Part shown: piece by piece, positions 14,780 through 26,007 of the stretch
Layout: each line of letters opens with the position of its first letter
Numbering within the stretch: the stretch's first letter is position 1
NCBI RefSeq assembly: GCF_003473485.1
Contig: NC_053045.1
Location: 57,702,494-57,766,493, forward strand
Direction of reading: 5' to 3'
DNA from: Medicago truncatula
Taxonomy: Eukaryota; Streptophyta; Magnoliopsida; Fabales; Fabaceae
Length of the DNA stretch: 64,000 nt
Translations under genes and position numbers: made by a program
Notes under the pieces: generated by a model
Seen by the model: the letters and a program-made list of their open reading frames with translations, nothing else
Told to the model about the DNA's origin: nothing
The model's database searches: none

Positions 14780-17700
14780 ATGATCCGTTTTTGCAGCTTC
14801 ATGCGGGTCTCCCCTGGGTCTTCTTCTCCTTCTTCTGCTTCCATGGAGGTAACTAACTAACACTATTTTTTTTTTAAATTCATTTTATTTTCTCTCGTGC
14901 TTTGCTTGTCGTACACTTTTAATGTACTCTAATATATATTTTCATACAAAATAACTCGAATTATTGTAAATCATTAGTGTAAAAATCTGTTGTTTGTGTT
15001 TTTTAGTTTCATGTCTGTTATTTGTTTATCATATTATGTTTGTCTCGTGTTGTTTTTCTTTTCCTCATTATGTTTTCAGCTTTGACTTAATTGCGTCAGC
15101 TTTTTTTGTGATTGAATGTAATGTGTTTAGTGGGTTTTCACGTATTTGTATAAAGTTTTGAAGATTGTTAGACATCTAGCAATTGCTCACGACTATTACC
15201 CTTCATTGAACAACAATTAACTATTGTTTGTTTCAAAACAGTGATTAAACAATAGTTAATTGTTGTTCAACAATTTTTAATTTTTTTAATGTTCCACCTA
15301 TTTAAAAAAAATTCCTGACAGTAATTAATTTCCGTTGAGGTTTAACCTACTTGGGTTGGTCTGGTGATATTGATTTGGGATCTGAGAGTGTGCCTCAAAG
15401 TTTTGGGTTCAATTCTCCCCAATATCAATTTGGATGAACTAATTTAATTTCTTCACGAAAAGAAAAAAATATCATTTGAAGTTTTTTTTGGTAATTTGAT
15501 GTGTGTCAGCAATTGATAGGTGTCTCTAGAACATTTTTTTTAAAGTTTTCATCTTTGGATTATGGTTCGCTTGTTTCATGAAAATGGATTTGATTAGTAT
15601 ATTCATTTCTTCTTCTTATGATTTTTGTTGTTGTTGATGTTGTTAATTATGAAGTTTGCGTTTTTCTTATGTATAATTGTTTTTTTGTCAAGTAGTTTAG
15701 TGACTAAACTTACACATTATGTGTGAAGAAGTGGAGAATTCGGGGTTCGAACTCCGTTTAAATGTCTATAGAGCTACCAATTGAATTGCATATACATGAC
15801 TAATTGTTATTGTTTAATTTCGGATATTTGTAGAGTATGTTTTATTTGTTTAGTGTTTTAAGCGATGTTAAATAATATTAATATTCACCGTTGCTCCAAG
15901 TGATTGCACTCAACTAGTTAACGAACTTTTATTAAAGGTTGAATCCGTTCAGGAGAATCTAAAGTTAAGTCATAGTTGAAAAAATTCTTAGTCAAACTTT
16001 ACTTATCATCAAGTCGCACAACTAGTTACCGAGCATATCCTTTGAGAACTAGAGCCTAATTTATTTTTTTAAAATATAGAAAATTTATTTATTTTATTTC
16101 AACAACAACCAAGTCTTATTTCACCAAGTGAAGTCAGTTACATGAGTCAAACATTGTCATAAAATTCTATCATATATCATATCCAAGGTTTTAAATAAAG
16201 GTCTCAGTCAAGTTTGTGGTTGCGTTAAGATGTCGCAATTTCGATTGTTACAGATGTTGCATTGCGCATTGTGGTTGTCGCAGCGTGAATTAATCACAAC
16301 ATTGCATAAGTCTTATAAAAATTAATTATACTATCTTATATTGTATAATAGCTTAATTTCTCATTATTTCTTCTTAATTTCATAGTGTAATTATTTTCAT
16401 AATTTAGTAATGAATTTATTTCTTCTACAAATCAAATTAGCCACTAATAAATTCATGTTTCAATGTTTTAAGAAGAGACAAGAGCAAACTCAATTTTCCT
16501 TAAAACCAACTATTGTAAATATATGCTATCTTTAAATATATTTAAATTTTTGGACAGGTGAATGCAGCTGAACCAGATGAACAATCACTTCCGTGGTCCA
16601 TTAAATATGGTGTTTTTGATGATCCGGAAACATCTGTTGAGGTGGGTGAAATTTACCAGGCTGAACTTCCAATTTTAATTTCAAAGTCTGAGTATATTTT
16701 GTTGCAAAATAACACCGAGGCAGAAAGTATACACCACAACTTTCAAATAGGATTACCTATCCCAATAACTTGGATAAAGAGTTATGATATTCGGGAAGAA
16801 ACAAAGATTGGGATGCATGAGGAGCATGAACATAAAGGGCAGATTCTTGTTCCTGGCTCTCGAAGTGACAACTGGACTGAAATTGAAGAGGCCGGTTTAG
16901 TCCTTGGTTTATATATATTTGGGAAGAACTTCGTTGAAGTGAAAAAATTTATCGGCAATAAGAAGATGAAGGACATATTGTCATTCTATTATGGAAAATT
17001 TCGTAAGTCTTACAAATATCAGAGATGGTGTGGATGTAGGGAAGGGAAAAGCAAGAAATGCAACTTAGGGCATAAAATTTTCACTGAATCAAGGCAACGT
17101 GAGCTTTTGTTTCGTCTGATACCGAATGTACCGGAGGAAGTTCAAAATGAATTACTTGAGGTAATGACATAAACAATTTCAAAGTTTTTCATTTTAATAT
17201 CGATTGTTACTCCGTCCATTGTCATGGATTGGATCTATACTTATTGATTTGTCTTCCATACTTATTGCTATGTTCAATTGATTGGTAGGTGTCAGAGACA
17301 CTTGCAGAGAGGAACATTAGTCCAGAAGATTATTTTTCGACTCTGAAAAATTTAATTGGGCTCAAAGCCCTTGTTGATGGATTAGCAATCGGTAAAGGAA
17401 AAAAAGATCTTATATGCCCCCATGTTGATGATGTAAAATCCAATGAAGCTGTTCTGGTCGGTCCTTCAAAAATACCGAAGGGAAAAGCTTGTGCAATGCT
17501 TGAACCCTCAGAAATAATAAGCTTTCTGACAGGAAACTTCAGATTAAGTAAATCTCGAACTGATGATCTCTTTTGGGAAGCCGTTTGGCCTCGTCTACTT
17601 GCAAGAGGTTGGCACTCGGAGGAACCTAGATGTTATAATTATGTTCCTTGTAAGAATTCTATGGTCTTCCTTGTCCCCCGAGTTAAACAGTTTTCAAGGA

Positions 17701-18032
17701 ATCTGCTGAAGGGGGTACAATATTTCGATTCTCCGTTTGAAATCCTCAATAAAGTTGCGTCCAATCCTGAGCTCATTGATCTAGAGAAAAATGCAACGGT
17801 AATTCCACCTCGGGAGAAAGTTCCGGAGGCTTTTGCATTTGGATATCTAGACAAAAAGAAGCGCAACAGAAGTCAGGAGGACTGTTTAGTATCAAAACCT
17901 TCACGACATGTGTGTCGTAAAGTGGAAGGTTCTGGTAGTGGTGGTGTTGCAGGTTCTGAAAATGAGGAAGGAGCAAAGGTTGTCTCCAACGGTAATGGCA
18001 TTGCTAGCAGTAACGAAGGCTTCAAACAATGA
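14780..18032 (+). CDS. ELM2/SANT-like nuclear protein, short form
   Basis: Predicted coding exons 14780-14848, 16558-17160 and 17289-18032 give 471 aa with phase-0 GT-AG junctions. A non-coding first exon probably ends at 14605. The middle exon carries an ELM2-like segment (VGEIYQAELPILISKSEY, then IGLPIPITWI). It is followed by a SANT-type region, WTEIEEAGLVLGLYIFGKNF, VKKFIGNKKMKDILSFYYGK, and the Cys-rich WCGCREGKSKKCN. Exon 3 has LFWEAVWPRLLARGWHSEEP, a block shared by plant relatives of arginine-glutamate repeat (RERE-like) corepressors. In this family ELM2/SANT regions are linked to histone-deacetylase complexes; the role here is inferred. Relatives are usually far longer. After about residue 395 the tail turns low complexity and stops, lacking the C-terminal IDLNLP-type segment that survives in the broken copy at 21735-22909. 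The first exon is the least certain part. Confidence 0.75.
15206..15270. repeat. Perfect 24-bp stem hairpin in the SANT-gene intron
   Basis: Positions 15206-15229 (TTGAACAACAATTAACTATT plus GTTT) are exactly complementary to 15247-15270, with a 17-nt loop. It could be the core of a small MITE or a short hairpin RNA. No larger terminal repeat was recognised around it. Confidence 0.7.
15352..15470 (+). mobile_element. SINE (family A)
   Basis: GGGTTGGTCTGGTGATATTG, then GAGAGTGTGCCTC, GGGTTCAATTCTCCCC and a tail ending in AAAAGAAAAAAAT align by eye with the SINE at 9986-10106 in opposite orientation. It lies in the first coding intron of the SANT gene. Confidence 0.7.
15686..15775 (+). mobile_element. 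tRNA-like SINE remnant (third family)
   Basis: AAGTAGTTTAGTGACTAAAC resembles an A box and GGGGTTCGAACTCCG a B box about 45 bases later. It has no full cloverleaf, so it is not a tRNA gene. No target duplication was found. Confidence 0.45.
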
Positions 18033-18620
18033 TGTCTTATAATGAGAGATTGAATATGACTGTCAGTATCTACTTAGCAGCATATGTTCATGTAAGGACA
18101 CATATTAAAAGACCTTTATGCTTTTGTTGAAGAGAAATGATATTTCTACGACCATTTTCTAATAATTTTTGGGACAACTTTCTCTCTCATACTCACATTA
18201 TATTTTTACTTTCTCTCTCTATTACTTTGATATTTGTGCCAATACATACTTTTCTTGGTAAAAATGTGGTTGTCCATTTAGTTGTCAAGCAAATTAATGT
18301 TCAAATAACACTACTCTTTGTTGAATGTGTGTTTGTCCAAGCAAGGACCTTTGTTATTTCATGAGCTAGAAAGAATATTTATGTTTTTGTTAATGTGATG
18401 TATTTTTTTTGTTAGAAATTAAATATGTGGGTGGATGTTATTATGTATAAATATTCTTATGTTTTGGTGAAAAGAAGAAAACAAATGTGATCGACATTTT
18501 GTTCTGAAATTTTAATTAATTAATTTCTTAAAAAAAAAAAATTAATTAATTATAGATATTACAAGAAATAACAAATGATTTAATTTAATTTGATGGTATT
18601 TCCTTGAAAATATAAGTTAA
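18033..18620. other. 3' flank of the SANT gene
   Basis: AT-rich sequence following the TGA. No further coding exon of the family could be found here, which supports the early end of the protein. A palindromic AATTAATTAATT tract lies near 18510-18555. Confidence 0.4.
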
Positions 18621-18705
18621 ATGAGTTTAACTCATTTGATAAACAATAATGCATATTATATGTCGGGGTTCGAACCCAAACACCTTACTTATTCACTTTT
18701 ATCTA
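18621..18705 (+). mobile_element. SINE (family B)
   Basis: ATGAGTTTAACTCATTTGAT, AATGCATATTATATG and CGGGGTTCGAACCCAAACAC give the A-box, spacer and B-box order seen in the family B copies at 40688 and 41014. Confidence 0.6.
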
Positions 18706-18784
18706 ACATTTATTACGGAATGGTTAATATTACAATTCTTGATAGAACTCATAATTAAGAAAAGTGTTGTTACATCATGAAGCT

Positions 18785-19097
18785 ATTGAGGCTTCTATAT
18801 GAAATTACACCAACTAACTCTTAACTAACATGTAACTAAATTTTGCATCCCTAATAACCTTCTATAAACTGGAAGGTATTAACAACACTTGAGAAATACT
18901 AAAAAGAAATGCCCAAAAAACATTGACAATGAGAAATATGAAATGTCATAACGTTCCATTATATATTATATTAAAGATTAAAATTAGGATTTTGTTATTG
19001 AGGGCCTCTGAAACTTTTGTTTAGTCACACATCACTAACAAAGCTAGCTAATCTCACTTGTGAGATGTGATTTGTGAATTCGTATAGAAGCCTCAAT
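18785..19097. mobile_element. Candidate small TIR element
   Basis: ATTGAGGCTTCTATATGAAA at the left is matched in inverted form by CGTATAGAAGCCTCAAT at the right, with about 313 bp between the outer ends. No target duplication is clear and no protein is encoded. Confidence 0.4.
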
Positions 19098-19235
19098 GAC
19101 TATGAAGAGATATATTATTTTTACAAGACTTGAAAGAAGATTGGGGGACAGAGAAGGGAATTGTAGAACATTTTTTTTTATTCTCATTAATTTTGTTTTT
19201 GAAATTATGTTCAGATTTTATGGGGTTTAGTTTAG

Positions 19236-19238
<3 letters not shown>

Positions 19239-19275
<37 letters not shown>
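19239..19275. repeat. Run of 37 T flanked by a direct repeat
   Basis: An uninterrupted T run. TAGTTTAGGAGTT occurs immediately before and again just after it (AGGGGTAGTTTAGGAGTTG). Confidence 0.9.
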
Positions 19276-19277
<2 letters not shown>

Positions 19278-19913
19278 GGGTAGTTTAGGAGTTGTTGTTG
19301 TTATGGATGTATTGTAATGTGTGGTTTCTATTATTTATTTTTTCTTTCTGAATTTTGTTTCTCAGTTTATTTTTTTAAGAGCAATGGATCCATATTTCAG
19401 TAAATATGTTTGATTTTTTTTTTCAAGTGAAATTAAAATATAGTGAAGATTATTTAATGGTAAAGGTTGAAGACTAAAATTAAAGACGGTGGTGGTTAGG
19501 GTGGTTCTGTTTCTAAGGGTGGAGAGAGAGGAGGTAGAGAGAGAAACTGAGGGAGATTTGATATTGACATACCATAGAAAAATCTTTCCCTTCTCACCCT
19601 AAATGTCATCTAATGTTGTTTGGTTTTGCGGACTCTAAATGATTAAAATAAAAGCAAGGGTGTTCAATACAATTAAAGCACTGCAGTTATAGTTTAAATA
19701 ATTGATAAGCATTTACTTGGAAAAGAATCAAACTATCAACTTACATACAACCAGAAGAAATGATCGTTGGTGTTTCAGTAAAAGAATGCGTACTTAATTT
19801 TATAATCTAAACACCTCCTATACATCATACTTTAAAAACGTTTGGATTATAAAATTCAAAAGTGTTTGTTTTTTGAATTTTAGAATCCTAAGTGATGGAA
19901 AAAAATTATTCTT

Positions 19914-20300
19914 AGGTGTGTGGGAGGTTGTGGCATGAATGAAAAGGTGGATCATTTGTTTGTCAAATGCAATTTTTTTAGTACAATTTGGTCCTTGGTT
20001 TCAAATTGGTTAGGTTTTGTTACGGTGCTTCACGGTGACAACACGGAACATCTTAAACATTTTTGCTATTTATGTGGCTTTTCGATGCAAACACGTTTGA
20101 GATTGAAGATTATTTGGCTCTCGTGTGTGAGTTATCAAGAAAGAAAGAAACACAATTTTCAGCAAGCGTAGGAGAATATACATATGTTATGTGAAAAAAT
20201 TAAGTTTATATCTTATTCGTGGATGAAAGGGAGATACACAACTTTCGTTTTTTATTATTATTACAGGTGGTTTAACCCTCTTCAGTGTATGCAATCGATC
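19914..20300 (+). mobile_element. LINE ORF2 3'-terminal remnant
   Basis: The translation VGGCGMNEKVDHLFVKCNFF followed by IWSLVSNWLGF is the distal Cys/His part of the zf-RVT domain. After an in-frame break it continues LCEKIKFISYSWMKGRYTTF and RWFNPLQCM, the usual C-terminal ending of plant LINE ORF2 proteins. The reverse transcriptase itself is absent, so this is a 5'-truncated dead copy. Confidence 0.75.
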
Positions 20301-20525
20301 TCCAAGTTGTTTGTTTTCTTTTTTTACTCGATTTTTCGATTTTGTATATTTACTTTGTAATTGCACTTTTGAGTCTTTTCAAAAATTGCTTGTGCTGAAA
20401 AGACTTGCTCGGTTTGATTAATATATTCTATTTTGACATTTTCAAAATAAAAATAAATACTTTTTAAAATTGAGGAATAAATTAGCACAAATTTCCACAA
20501 ATTTCATTAGATAATTTTTATTTTG

Positions 20526-20790
20526 GGAAATGTTAACGAGTGCCTCCGAATCTGGAGCACTCTGTAAGAGTTTTAGGTATCGTTTGACCTGATTTTTTTA
20601 GAGTCTTAAAGCTACTTTAAAACAAAGTTAAAATTTAGAACTTTAAGAAAGAAGTTAAAATACTAATTAATAATGTGTTCGGCGTACCTTCTTAAAAAGA
20701 TAGAGAAGTAAAAAAAAAAAATCAGACCAAATAGTACCTTACATGTATTAAAAATTGAATTAGTCTACCACGGCACTAGTTAGCATTTCC
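20526..20790. mobile_element. MITE with GGAAATGTTAACGAGTGCC ends
   Basis: The left end GGAAATGTTAACGAGTGCC is mirrored at the right by GGCACTAGTTAGCATTTCC, giving terminal inverted repeats of about 19 bp around 265 bp of non-coding sequence. The same end motif recurs at 20871-21024 and 56208-56320. Confidence 0.65.
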
Positions 20791-20870
20791 TATTGTTTAA
20801 TCAAAATTCAAAAGGCGGAAACAAATAAAAAGTGAATAAATAACTTGAAAGTTGAAGAAAAAAAAAATAT

Positions 20871-21024
20871 GAGTCTTGTTAACAAGTGCCTGAGGGCACT
20901 CTTAAGGATTCCTAATAAAGAAATTTATTCTTTAAAAAAAGTCAAAAACTCTAATTTTCAATGCATTGATTTCATAAACTTTTAAAAAGTTATTATGCCC
21001 TAAGAACACTTGTTAACATTTCTC
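20871..21024. mobile_element. MITE, same end family as 20526-20790
   Basis: GAGTCTTGTTAACAAGTGCC at the left pairs with ACACTTGTTAACATTTCTC at the right. The element is about 154 bp and non-coding. Confidence 0.55.
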
Positions 21025-21734
21025 AAAAAAATAGTAATATAATCATTTTTATTTCTTTAATACAGCCAGTGTCACAGTTATTCTTGTAAATATATTTTTT
21101 AAAAAAGAATATTTAGTTAGGATAAAGACTTAATTTAATTTTGGATAAACTACAATTTGCAAAACTGAAAAAAAAAACAATTTGAAATCTTCCTCCATAT
21201 ACACTATAACTGCACCCCTCCATGAGGATACTACCTATAGAAAAAAAGAAAGAAAGAATTGAACTATATTGCAGGGCTCTCTTTTCAAGAACCCTTCCAA
21301 AAATATGCGTATACCGCTTAAAGTGACACGCACACGGTATTCTTTAGTAAAAGGCGAAAGAATAGTTCGCTTTGTGCTTATCACACGGTTCCGTGATTTC
21401 TTTTAAGAGAAGCTCTTTCATTTTATAACACAAGAAGCTTACGTTCGCTGCTATACTAGCCGATGTGGGACTTGCTCCCACACGCTAAACATTTCTCTTT
21501 TTCGCCTTTGTTTTATACCTCCACAATCAAAAGCTGCTCTCTCTCATTCACTAATCCACCCATTATGATAAACTGTATCTATCCTTACTAGTTTGTTTCT
21601 GTTATCACTTCATTGCAGACACTTTATCAGGTTAAAAATCTTAAATCTGAACAATATAGTTTAGGTGTTGTTCATAAAAAAGAGAAGAGCAAACAGTTTG
21701 CCTTAGAACCAAATATATTTAAATATTTGGACAG

Positions 21735-22909
21735 GTGAATGCAGTTCAAGTTAATTATAACCTAGTGAATGGTATTGATGAGCAACCAGATGAACAATCA
21801 CTTCTTCCAGAGTGGTCCACTGCTTAAGGTGTTATTGGTGATCCAGAAATATCTGTACCAGGTTGAACTTCCTACTTTAATTTCAAAATCTGAGTATTGT
21901 TGTTTTCAAAGGAACACTAACGAAGCAGAAACTATACTCCATAACTTTCAAATAATTTGGTTAAAGTATGGAGCAGAGAACAACAATGACGGTCCACCAA
22001 AACACGAATGCAAGTCAGCTGGAGTCATCAATAAAATTGAATCTCTAAAACGAGAACGCATAAGAGACTCAAAATGACTTGGACCATGAGAAGTTGAATC
22101 CTAAACTTGAGGCTATTGGCAGTAGACATAAAGGGAAGATTCTTGTTCATGGTTCTTGAACTGATACCTGGACTGAAATCGAAGAGGCCAATTTAGTCCT
22201 TGGCTTTTATACATTTGGGAAGAACTTCGTTCAAGTGAAAAGGTTTATACGCAATAAGAAAATGAAGGATAAACTGTCATTCTATTATGGGAAACTTTAT
22301 AGGCAATAAGAAATTTTATTATGTAAAATCAACCAAGCCGATCCGGTTCGCCCAGAAATACCAATGGGAAAAGCGTATGCAATGCTTGCACCTTCATCTG
22401 ATAACATAATTGATCTAGGTCCTATTAAAAAAAAAGAAAAAAAAAAAAGGGAGCGTAGCTGCATGTAGCCTTAAAAAAAAAAAAAACGGCAACACCGATA
22501 ATTTCTTCGTGGCTCCGAGAGTAAAACAAGAGGAGGTCAGTTTCTGTCGCGATCCAGACAACTCTGTGAGATTGTAACTGCTCATTCTGTGGCTCCCAGA
22601 GTAAATCAAGAGAAGGCCAGTAACCGTCTTTACAACCTAAAATCTAGTGACAGTGTTCCTTCAAGGTTTTCCATCTCAGGTGATGAAAAAATTAGAAGAA
22701 CCTCTGTCAAATCCCAGCTCATTCATCTGCAGAGAAAGTATTCCTGGTGCTAGTTCGTCTGGCACAAAGGAACAACATCAGAAACCTCAGCCATGGACTA
22801 TGATTGACCTTAAATTACCTTTCTCACTAGAAGTTGATGTTGATGAACCTTTTGTGAATGAAGTGTCTGAGATACAGAAAACTGATACAATCATGGAATC
22901 AGGTGAGTA
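21735..22909 (+). pseudogene. Decayed paralogue of the SANT gene
   Basis: This begins at an acceptor (TTTGGACAG) with upstream intron sequence resembling that before 16558. It then follows the 14780-18032 gene with damage. DEQPDEQSLL is followed by a stop after PEWSTA. YQVELPTLISKSEY is recognisable. At about 22150 GKILVHGS runs into TGA before TWTEIEEANLVLGFYTFGKN and KKMKDKLSFYYGK. PEIPMGKAYAMLAPSS matches the GPSKIPKGKACAMLEPSE block. Most of the conserved WPRLLARGW region is missing. The last part (22647-22909) encodes a C-terminus absent from the neighbour, including the EAR-like IDLKLPFSLEVD (normally DLNLP). Several stops and frame changes make a normal product unlikely. The P450 gene lies downstream on the other strand. 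Confidence 0.85.
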
Positions 22910-23598
22910 AAGGAAAATGGAGTTACAGTACAATTATGCTTCCACCTTGTTTGAGTGTGTCCTCACTCTTAATATTCATTAAATACTTGCACATATGATG
23001 TGATTTTCATTCATAACTTATCGGTGGGTGCTTGTAAGCGTGTTCGCAGTGTGGTTTGGATCATTTATGAAGTGAAAAAATGATCAAATTCAAAAATTAA
23101 ATTACTTGCTCAATGATGAACATAAATAATAATCTAAGAAATCAAAAGGTTAAGTGTTAAATATACTGAACATTGCCTGCTTTCCTATTGCAATAATTAG
23201 ACCCATCGTGATTGTAGGGATCAGGATAATTGTCTCAATCATATCCATTTTTAACCACTAATTCCATTTTATCCTATTGTATTTTGTAAGACAATAGTAC
23301 AATACACTCAACTCACGAGTACATCATCACAAGAAAGCATTGTTATTATTAGCATTAGTTATAAAACAAAGAGAACATACACCTCATGATTGCCATTTGC
23401 AACCTAAAACAGTAGTTTATGTTACAGTAAATATAAAGCAAACGTTTGATCAATTTCTGACCATTCTCAGATTCAACGCTTATCCACTATAACTATTATG
23501 ATTTAGAACTACATTTATGTATTAAAATACAATCCACATGAAGTTTTTATCTCATTGTTCGACATATGTTACTAATCGAATCAATGAGTCAATTGGTC
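22910..23598. other. Region between convergent SANT pseudogene and P450
   Basis: AT-rich with no coding sequence seen. It presumably contains the 3' UTR of the minus-strand P450 gene. Confidence 0.4.
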
Positions 23599-26007
23599 TC
23601 AAGAACGTTTCTCTACGGTAACCTTTAATCCATGTGCCATTGATAAAATAGTCATCATTCTATATCTCACTTGATGATCAGGCACTAAACTGAACTTGTA
23701 AAATCTGCACATAATAGCCAACACCATCCTCATTTGAAGATATGCAGAATCCTTACCTAGACATATCCTTGGCCCTGCCTGTGTAATCAAAATGAAATTT
23801 TAGGTGTTTGATAATTTTGAATCCTGGTTCAAAAATATAGGTTAAACTATTTACCTGGAATGCTGTGAATTTGAATGGAGATTCATTCTTAAGAACACCA
23901 TCTTTGAACCATCTCTCAGGTTTAAATGAAGCTGCATCAGGCCCCCAATTATACTCCATTCTTCCCATCGAATATGGAACATAAGTTACCATCCCTCCTG
24001 CTTTTATTTTTGTACCATCCGGCAACACATCATCCTCTATCACACCCTTGGGATCCTTCAATCAACAATTGATATTTGCACTAAAACATTATTAGTTATT
24101 GATATATTTAAATGTGTGTGACTGAATACAATGTGCAATGTGGCCACGCACAACCTAGACCCAAAAAATGCATACCTGAGGAACTGCCGGATACAATCTT
24201 AGAGTCTCAGTTATGACTGCATGCAAATAATGCAACTTCTCTAGTGAATCTTTATTCAATAACTTTGAAAATTGTACTACCCTTTGATTGAACAATTCAA
24301 GGTCATCTTTATCATCACATTGAGGCAATGTAACATTCTCTTCCTTTGCTTGATTCTCCTCAAAAGTTTTGAGCTCTGAGTAAAGTTTTTCAGCAACATG
24401 GGAATGTGTCATCACCATATATATAGCCCATGATAGAGTTGTTGCCGTTGTGTCTCTACCAGCAATCACAAAGTTCAAAACAACGTCTCTCAAACTTTTG
24501 TCACTTGCATGGTTTTCTCCCAATTCAATGAATCTTGATAATATATCATTTTTTATCTGTTTTTAATAAGGCAAGAGTTATATGTTAATATAAATGTTTT
24601 AAAAACAAAACCAGATATCAAACTTGTGAGACCTTTGGTCATGGTTAAGTTGATTCAATCTATTAGACCACAATTGAACCAAATAACTGAGAACTGATCG
24701 CAGTTGATGGATCGACATATTGACCAGTTACGAACTCCACTAGTTGAAGTGGCTACCTCATTTGTTAGCATTTTGGCGCAATATTAAGGTTCACATCGCA
24801 ACTGCAACCACGACTACAACTACAGTTTAGAACCATAATATTAATATGTAGTACCTGATTTTGTTGGCCATTCTTTTTGGCATCCTCTATCTCTGCCTTC
24901 CTTCTTCTTATTACTGAGTAAGTGAAATCATCAACGATTTTGATGCTCTTATCAAGTTGTGCTTCTGACCCAAGATTTAGAATTTTCTTCATTTTCCATA
25001 GGGGATCAATGAAGCGAAGTGTCACAATTATATTAGCAGTATCAAAAGCTTGAGCAAAAGAATTGTTTGGTGAGTTAGGATTCAATGTTCCAATTTCCAC
25101 TCCAAAACCAACTTTGCATATGGAGTCTAATGTCATTCTCATCAATAACTCCTGCAAATTCACATTTGAAACATCGTCAGGCTTAAATGCATTTTTTGTC
25201 TTCCTAAACGTAGGAAATCAAAAGAATAGGTTTGTATTTGAACAGGGAAAAAAATATGTAATAGAGTTTTTGGGGGACTAAAATTATATTTCAGTTACTA
25301 TACTGAAATTAAAAGTGCATTTAAACCATATTATATGAATAAAAAATGTTTGTATTTTGTAGCACCTGCATGTCTATTTGTTGGTTGAGAAAAGATGATT
25401 GACTTAGAATGGTAGAGAGTTTTAAAGCATATTCTTTGAAAACTTTGGTGCTAAAATCCCTCAAATTTCTTGATGCAAATTCTAAGCTCGCAGTTTTCCT
25501 CTGTCTCTTCCAAAGCTCTCCATCAACATTAAATATTCCATGTCCTAGTAGAACCTCCATATATGAATGATACACTTCACCCTGCATTCATAATCACAAG
25601 TATTTCCATCAAAAGATTATTAACATTAAACATGATTCCACATCCACATTTGTCCCATAAGTGTGGGATGTTCTAGAGTTAGAAAAGTGAATTCAAATAA
25701 GGGCTATTGAAGTGAGAAAAAAATCGATTACCTTAGGATAATTATTGAAGTTGGTCTTAAGAACATGTTCAACATTAACAGGATCAGCAATGTATGTATA
25801 AGTTGTGAACGGCATGGGGACCACAACAGTTTTGGACATGGAAAAATATTGGACAAGCCAATCATGCATTCTATCATAGTTCATCAATTGTTCAATTGCA
25901 GCTCCAAGAAATGGCCAAGTTTTGGGTCCTTTTTTGTTCCTTTGACTCCATCTATGTAAGAATATCCATGAAACAATCATGCATATCAATATCACTAACC
26001 CTCCCAT
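23599..26007 (-). CDS. Cytochrome P450, CYP704-type
   Basis: Six exons, in coding order 26007-25732, 25581-25366, 25151-24855, 24556-24176, 24055-23855 and 23778-23599, all with GT-AG junctions and phase-0 joins, give 516 aa. An N-terminal membrane anchor (GLVILICMIVSWIFL) precedes a KKGPKTWPFLGA hinge. The family signatures are present. The I-helix oxygen-binding motif AGRDTT lies near 295-300, the K-helix ExxR is E380-T-L-R383, PERW is at 436-439, and the haem loop FQAGPRIC has its thiolate Cys near 463 and spans the last intron. No disabling change is visible. CYP86-clan enzymes of this type are ER-bound omega/in-chain fatty-acid hydroxylases; CYP704B members make sporopollenin precursors, while CYP704A/C roles are less clear. 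Substrate and subfamily are inferences. Confidence 0.9.
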
